A DNA stretch of 55,305 nt from an uncultured Actinomycetes bacterium (GTDB taxonomy: Bacteria > Actinomycetota > Acidimicrobiia > Acidimicrobiales > RAAP-2). This document shows, piece after piece, positions 52,654-55,305 of the stretch; the first letter of the stretch is position 1, and each line of letters begins with the position of its first letter. The stretch is from assembly GCA_903860915.1 (NCBI GenBank), contig CAIOSJ010000002.1:1-55305 (forward strand), written 5' to 3'. The position numbers were made by a program, and so were the translations under genes. The notes under the pieces are model-generated. The model worked only from the letters and a program-made list of their open reading frames with translations. It ran no database searches and was not told where the DNA came from.

Positions 52654-54099
52654 ATGGAAGTTGACGTCATCGTTGTTGGTTCGGGCTTCGGCGGCATTGG
52701 TATGGCCATTGAGATTGAGCGTCGCAAGTTAGGTACCTACGTGGTTCTCGAGCGCGCCGCGTCGCTCGGGGGCACGTGGCGCGACAACAGCTATCCGGGT
52801 GCCGCCTGTGACGTACCTTCCTCCTTTTACTCCTACTCGTTTGCACCATCTGATTGGTCGCGGCGCTACGCCACGCACGACGAGATATTGGCCTACCTTG
52901 AAAAAACTGCCGAGTCCTTCGCTGTCACCAGCCGGGTGCGTTACAACGAGACGGTGCAGACCATGACCTGGGATGAGACCAGCGAACGTTGGCAGGTCGT
53001 GACCTCATCGGGTGCGCAGTTCGTGAGTCGTTACGTCGTCGACGCCATCGGCCAGCTCAGTCGACCTCGCGGGGCCGGAATTCAGGGGGAGTCGAACTTC
53101 GCGGGACCTCAGTTCCACACCGCCCAGTGGGATCATTCCCTCGACCTCGCTGGTCGACGTGTGGGGCTCTTTGGCACCGGCGCGAGCGCCATTCAGGTCG
53201 GTCCCGCCATCGCCGAGACGGTGGGCTCGCTCACGGTCTTCCAACGCAGTGCGCCCTACATCATGGACCGGCACGACCCGATGATTCCGAACTGGCTGCG
53301 AGCAATTCATCGCTGGCTGCCCTTCGTTCAGTATCCGGCGCGACTGAAGACCTACGTGATTGGTGAAATTGCCAGTGTCGCCCTCGTGGGGAACACGAAA
53401 CTTCGTGCGGGCCTCAAGAAGCGTTGGCGGGAGTACCGCGACGAGGTCATCACGGACGAAAACCTCCGTGCGCTGACGACCCCCGACTACGTCATTGGCT
53501 GCAAGCGCGTGCTCTTCTCGTCGAGTTGGTACCCCATGTTGAAGAAAGAAAATGTTGCGCTGGTGTGCGCCGAAGTCGACCACGTCGACGCCACGGGGAT
53601 AGTCACGAAAGACGGGGCTCACCATGACCTGGATGTGCTCATTTGGGCGACCGGTTTTGAGACGACTTCTTTTACTGGAGAAATTGTCATCACCGGTCGA
53701 GGGGGCGTCGATATTCACGAACAGTGGGGACGCCGTCCCAGCGCCTATCGCGGGGTCAGCGTTGCGAACTTTCCCAATTTTTTCTTGCTCTACGGACCGA
53801 ACACCAACCTCGGAACAAATTCCATCATTTTTATGCTCGAGGCTCAGATCGGCTACGTGGCGGGTCTCATTCGGGCCAGTAATGATCTCGGTGGTCGACC
53901 CCGCAGCGTTGACGCCCAGGTAGAGCGTGATTTCGTGGCGGATATCGACCGTCGTAGCGCCTCGTCGTCGTGGACGACCTCCTGTTCCTCGTGGTACACG
54001 GTTGATGGTGTCAATACCAATAACTGGCCCGCTGGGACCTGGGCGTACCGGAGGCTCCTGAAGGATATCGATATCCAGAACTACCCCGCTATTTCCTGA
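52654..54099 (+). CDS. Flavin-containing monooxygenase (Baeyer-Villiger type)
   Basis: A 481-residue FAD/NADPH enzyme. The FAD-binding site is VVGSGFGGIGMAIEI and the NADPH site GLFGTGASAIQVGPAIA. The Baeyer-Villiger signature FxGxxxHxxxW(P/D) is present as FAGPQFHTAQWDHS, and the conserved ATGFE-type motif is IWATGFETTSF. The enzyme inserts an oxygen into a ketone or S/N-oxidises substrates. It starts a group with ferredoxin and P450 that suggests oxidation of a hydrophobic compound. The ATG has AGGGGG upstream. Confidence 0.9.
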   Translation: MEVDVIVVGSGFGGIGMAIEIERRKLGTYVVLERAASLGGTWRDNSYPGAACDVPSSFYSYSFAPSDWSRRYATHDEILAYLEKTAESFAVTSRVRYNETVQTMTWDETSERWQVVTSSGAQFVSRYVVDAIGQLSRPRGAGIQGESNFAGPQFHTAQWDHSLDLAGRRVGLFGTGASAIQVGPAIAETVGSLTVFQRSAPYIMDRHDPMIPNWLRAIHRWLPFVQYPARLKTYVIGEIASVALVGNTKLRAGLKKRWREYRDEVITDENLRALTTPDYVIGCKRVLFSSSWYPMLKKENVALVCAEVDHVDATGIVTKDGAHHDLDVLIWATGFETTSFTGEIVITGRGGVDIHEQWGRRPSAYRGVSVANFPNFFLLYGPNTNLGTNSIIFMLEAQIGYVAGLIRASNDLGGRPRSVDAQVERDFVADIDRRSASSSWTTSCSSWYTVDGVNTNNWPAGTWAYRRLLKDIDIQNYPAIS

Positions 54100-54137
54100 G
54101 CAGAATTTTGGTAGCGCCCACTCCCACTGGCGTGTAT

Positions 54138-54168
54138 CGTGAGACAAAAGAGTTCTGATTGTCTCACG
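54138..54168 (+). promoter_or_regulatory. 10-bp inverted repeat upstream of ferredoxin/P450: candidate operator
   Basis: CGTGAGACAA (54138-54147) and TTGTCTCACG (54159-54168) are exact reverse complements. Their centres are 21 nt apart, two helical turns, fitting a dimeric regulator. It lies about 20-50 nt before the ferredoxin start (54191). It could also fold as a hairpin, but no T run follows. No regulator gene is visible in the window. Confidence 0.6.
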
Positions 54169-54190
54169 CGAGACCTGGAGGAGTGGAATT

Positions 54191-54385
54191 ATGAAAGTCA
54201 TCATTGATGCCGCGAAGTGTCAAGGTCACGGACGTTGCTATTCACTCGCGCCCGACCTGTTTGACAGCGACGAACTCGGAAACGGGTTTGTGATTGGTTC
54301 CGGCGAACTCAGTGAGTCCAATGCGGATCGTGCTCGTTTGGCCCAAGCTAACTGCCCCGAACACGCCATCTCCATCGAGGAATAA
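54191..54385 (+). CDS. [3Fe-4S] ferredoxin (P450-type)
   Basis: A 64-residue ferredoxin. Cluster ligands are Cys10, Cys16 and Cys55. The second position of the usual CxxCxxC is His13 (CQGHGRC), as is typical of 3Fe-4S ferredoxins that feed cytochrome P450 enzymes. The segment ANCPEHAIS matches the family. The ATG has GGAGGAG at 54177-54183. It lies 2 nt before the P450 start, so the two are a redox pair; a ferredoxin reductase is not in this window. Confidence 0.95.
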   Translation: MKVIIDAAKCQGHGRCYSLAPDLFDSDELGNGFVIGSGELSESNADRARLAQANCPEHAISIEE

Positions 54386-54387
54386 CG

Positions 54388-55305
54388 ATGACTGATATTG
54401 CCAAGCGCCCCGTTGAAGATTTCTCCCTGGATTGGGACCACACTGACCCGACCTGGGTGAAAGACCCGTACCCCATTTGGGATGACCTTCGCGGACGTTG
54501 TCCCGTGGCGCACACCGAACGTTTCGGTGGTGGCTGGTTTCCGTCGAAGCACGAGTTCGTATCGGAAATCGCCAATGACACCGAGCACTTCACGAGTCGC
54601 ACCGTCGTCGTCGGTAATGGCCGACCCGGTGAGGACGCCCCTCCGGCCCCCATCGGACTGGCCCCACCCATTACCTCGGACCCGCCCTTTCACCAGATTG
54701 CTCGCCGGCTGATCCTTCCGGCCTTCGCGCCACGACCCATCAACGCCCTCGAGTCCCAGATTCGTGAGTACTGTGAAACACTCCTGGACCGGGTCGAGGG
54801 TCACGCCATCGTCGACGGTGGCGAAGACTTCGCCCAGTACATCCCCCCAGCTGTTATTTCTCAAATGCTGGGCTTCCCCTCTAAAGATGAGCATCTCTTT
54901 CGCGACTTTGTCCACATTGTCCTCGAGGGAGTCGACGAGCCCGTGCTTGAGCGTCGGATCGAAATGTTTCAACCGATAGAGGAATACTTCACCAAGCAGA
55001 TTGAAGATCACATGGAGAACCCGCGTGATGACCTCACGAGTTACCTTCTCAACGTCGAGATCTTTGAGGGCCAGAAACTCTCACCGGAGCACGTCTTCGG
55101 CACGATGATTCTGATTCTGGTAGCCGGTATCGACACCACCTGGTCGGCGATTGGCTCCTCACTCTGGCACTTGGCATCGCACCCCGAAGATCTCGCTCGT
55201 CTCGTTAACGAGCCCGAACTCATGCCGGTAGCGATCGAAGAATTCCTTCGTTTCTACGCGCCGGTGACGATGGCTCGTTTGGTCAAGGAAGATTACGATT
55301 TCCAC
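54388..55305 (+). CDS. Cytochrome P450 (partial, runs off the window end)
   Basis: The first 306 residues of a P450. Visible are the N-terminal DPTWVKDPYPIWDDLR, a region of the substrate-binding segment, the I-helix LVAGIDTTWSAIGSSLWHLA (with the oxygen-activation AGxDTT), and the ExxR of the K-helix (IEEFLRFYAP). The frame ends at base 55305 before the heme-binding Cys loop. The family cannot be assigned beyond a bacterial class I P450, close in style to CYP107/CYP105-like ferredoxin-linked enzymes. It follows its ferredoxin by 2 nt. Confidence 0.95.
   Translation, partial: MTDIAKRPVEDFSLDWDHTDPTWVKDPYPIWDDLRGRCPVAHTERFGGGWFPSKHEFVSEIANDTEHFTSRTVVVGNGRPGEDAPPAPIGLAPPITSDPPFHQIARRLILPAFAPRPINALESQIREYCETLLDRVEGHAIVDGGEDFAQYIPPAVISQMLGFPSKDEHLFRDFVHIVLEGVDEPVLERRIEMFQPIEEYFTKQIEDHMENPRDDLTSYLLNVEIFEGQKLSPEHVFGTMILILVAGIDTTWSAIGSSLWHLASHPEDLARLVNEPELMPVAIEEFLRFYAPVTMARLVKEDYDFH

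Overview
The window looks like a chromosomal segment of a compact, moderately GC-rich actinobacterium. CarD heading an ispD-ispF-rlmB block, a glucosyl-3-phosphoglycerate synthase, an actinobacterial-type LexA box on recA, a CIRCE-controlled groEL and many leaderless-looking starts all point this way. The class Acidimicrobiia is my best guess, from the overall gene set and the secreted acid-protease (sedolisin) genes; I cannot prove it from the sequence. No insertion sequence, prophage or CRISPR array is visible. Most of the window is housekeeping DNA with a few accessory islands.

Layout. 1-5000: the tail of an unknown gene, then carD-ispD-ispF-rlmB, convergent with mscL (unusual zinc ribbon) behind a tRNA-Thr, then a LytR_C protein and gpgS. 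5000-8400: a SAM-I riboswitch in front of a threonine-synthase-like gene and a MoaD/ThiS-like sulfur carrier, then CIRCE-groEL and a strong terminator. 8500-15100: coproheme decarboxylase (hemQ), a NUDIX protein, three GNATs, a hicAB toxin-antitoxin pair beside a decayed HigA remnant, an SGNH-domain exported protein, a 54-residue cysteine-rich protein, a class II aldolase and a DUF3048 protein. 15100-21900: SRPBCC protein, hydrolases, agmatinase family, a PLP decarboxylase, pheA and a PhnY/PhnZ-like oxidative phosphonate pair.

21900-30200: tRNA-Ser behind typA, then two unknown translationally coupled genes divergent from a 45-residue membrane protein that overlaps an Lhr-type helicase. 30200-39000: a cluster of three exported proteins (two sedolisins and a TIM-barrel-like protein) that share a C-terminal or internal repeat module. 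39000-43400: DUF4395, a TauE/SafE permease, a NUDIX hydrolase and a polar amino-acid ABC importer. 43600-49400: tRNA-Ser(GCU), rimO-pgsA-cinA, a serine hydrolase and LexA-controlled recA. 49500-55305: an acyltransferase-MFS pair, serB, then a flavin monooxygenase, a 3Fe-4S ferredoxin and a P450 cut by the window edge, with a long inverted repeat before the ferredoxin.

Three things stand out. First, the SAM-riboswitch/ThrC-like/sulfur-carrier module is best explained as a protein-thiocarboxylate route to homocysteine rather than threonine synthesis. Second, at least a dozen starts have a TANNNT box 6-7 nt upstream and no Shine-Dalgarno, which implies widespread leaderless transcription. Third, the exported trio appears to be one extracellular system.
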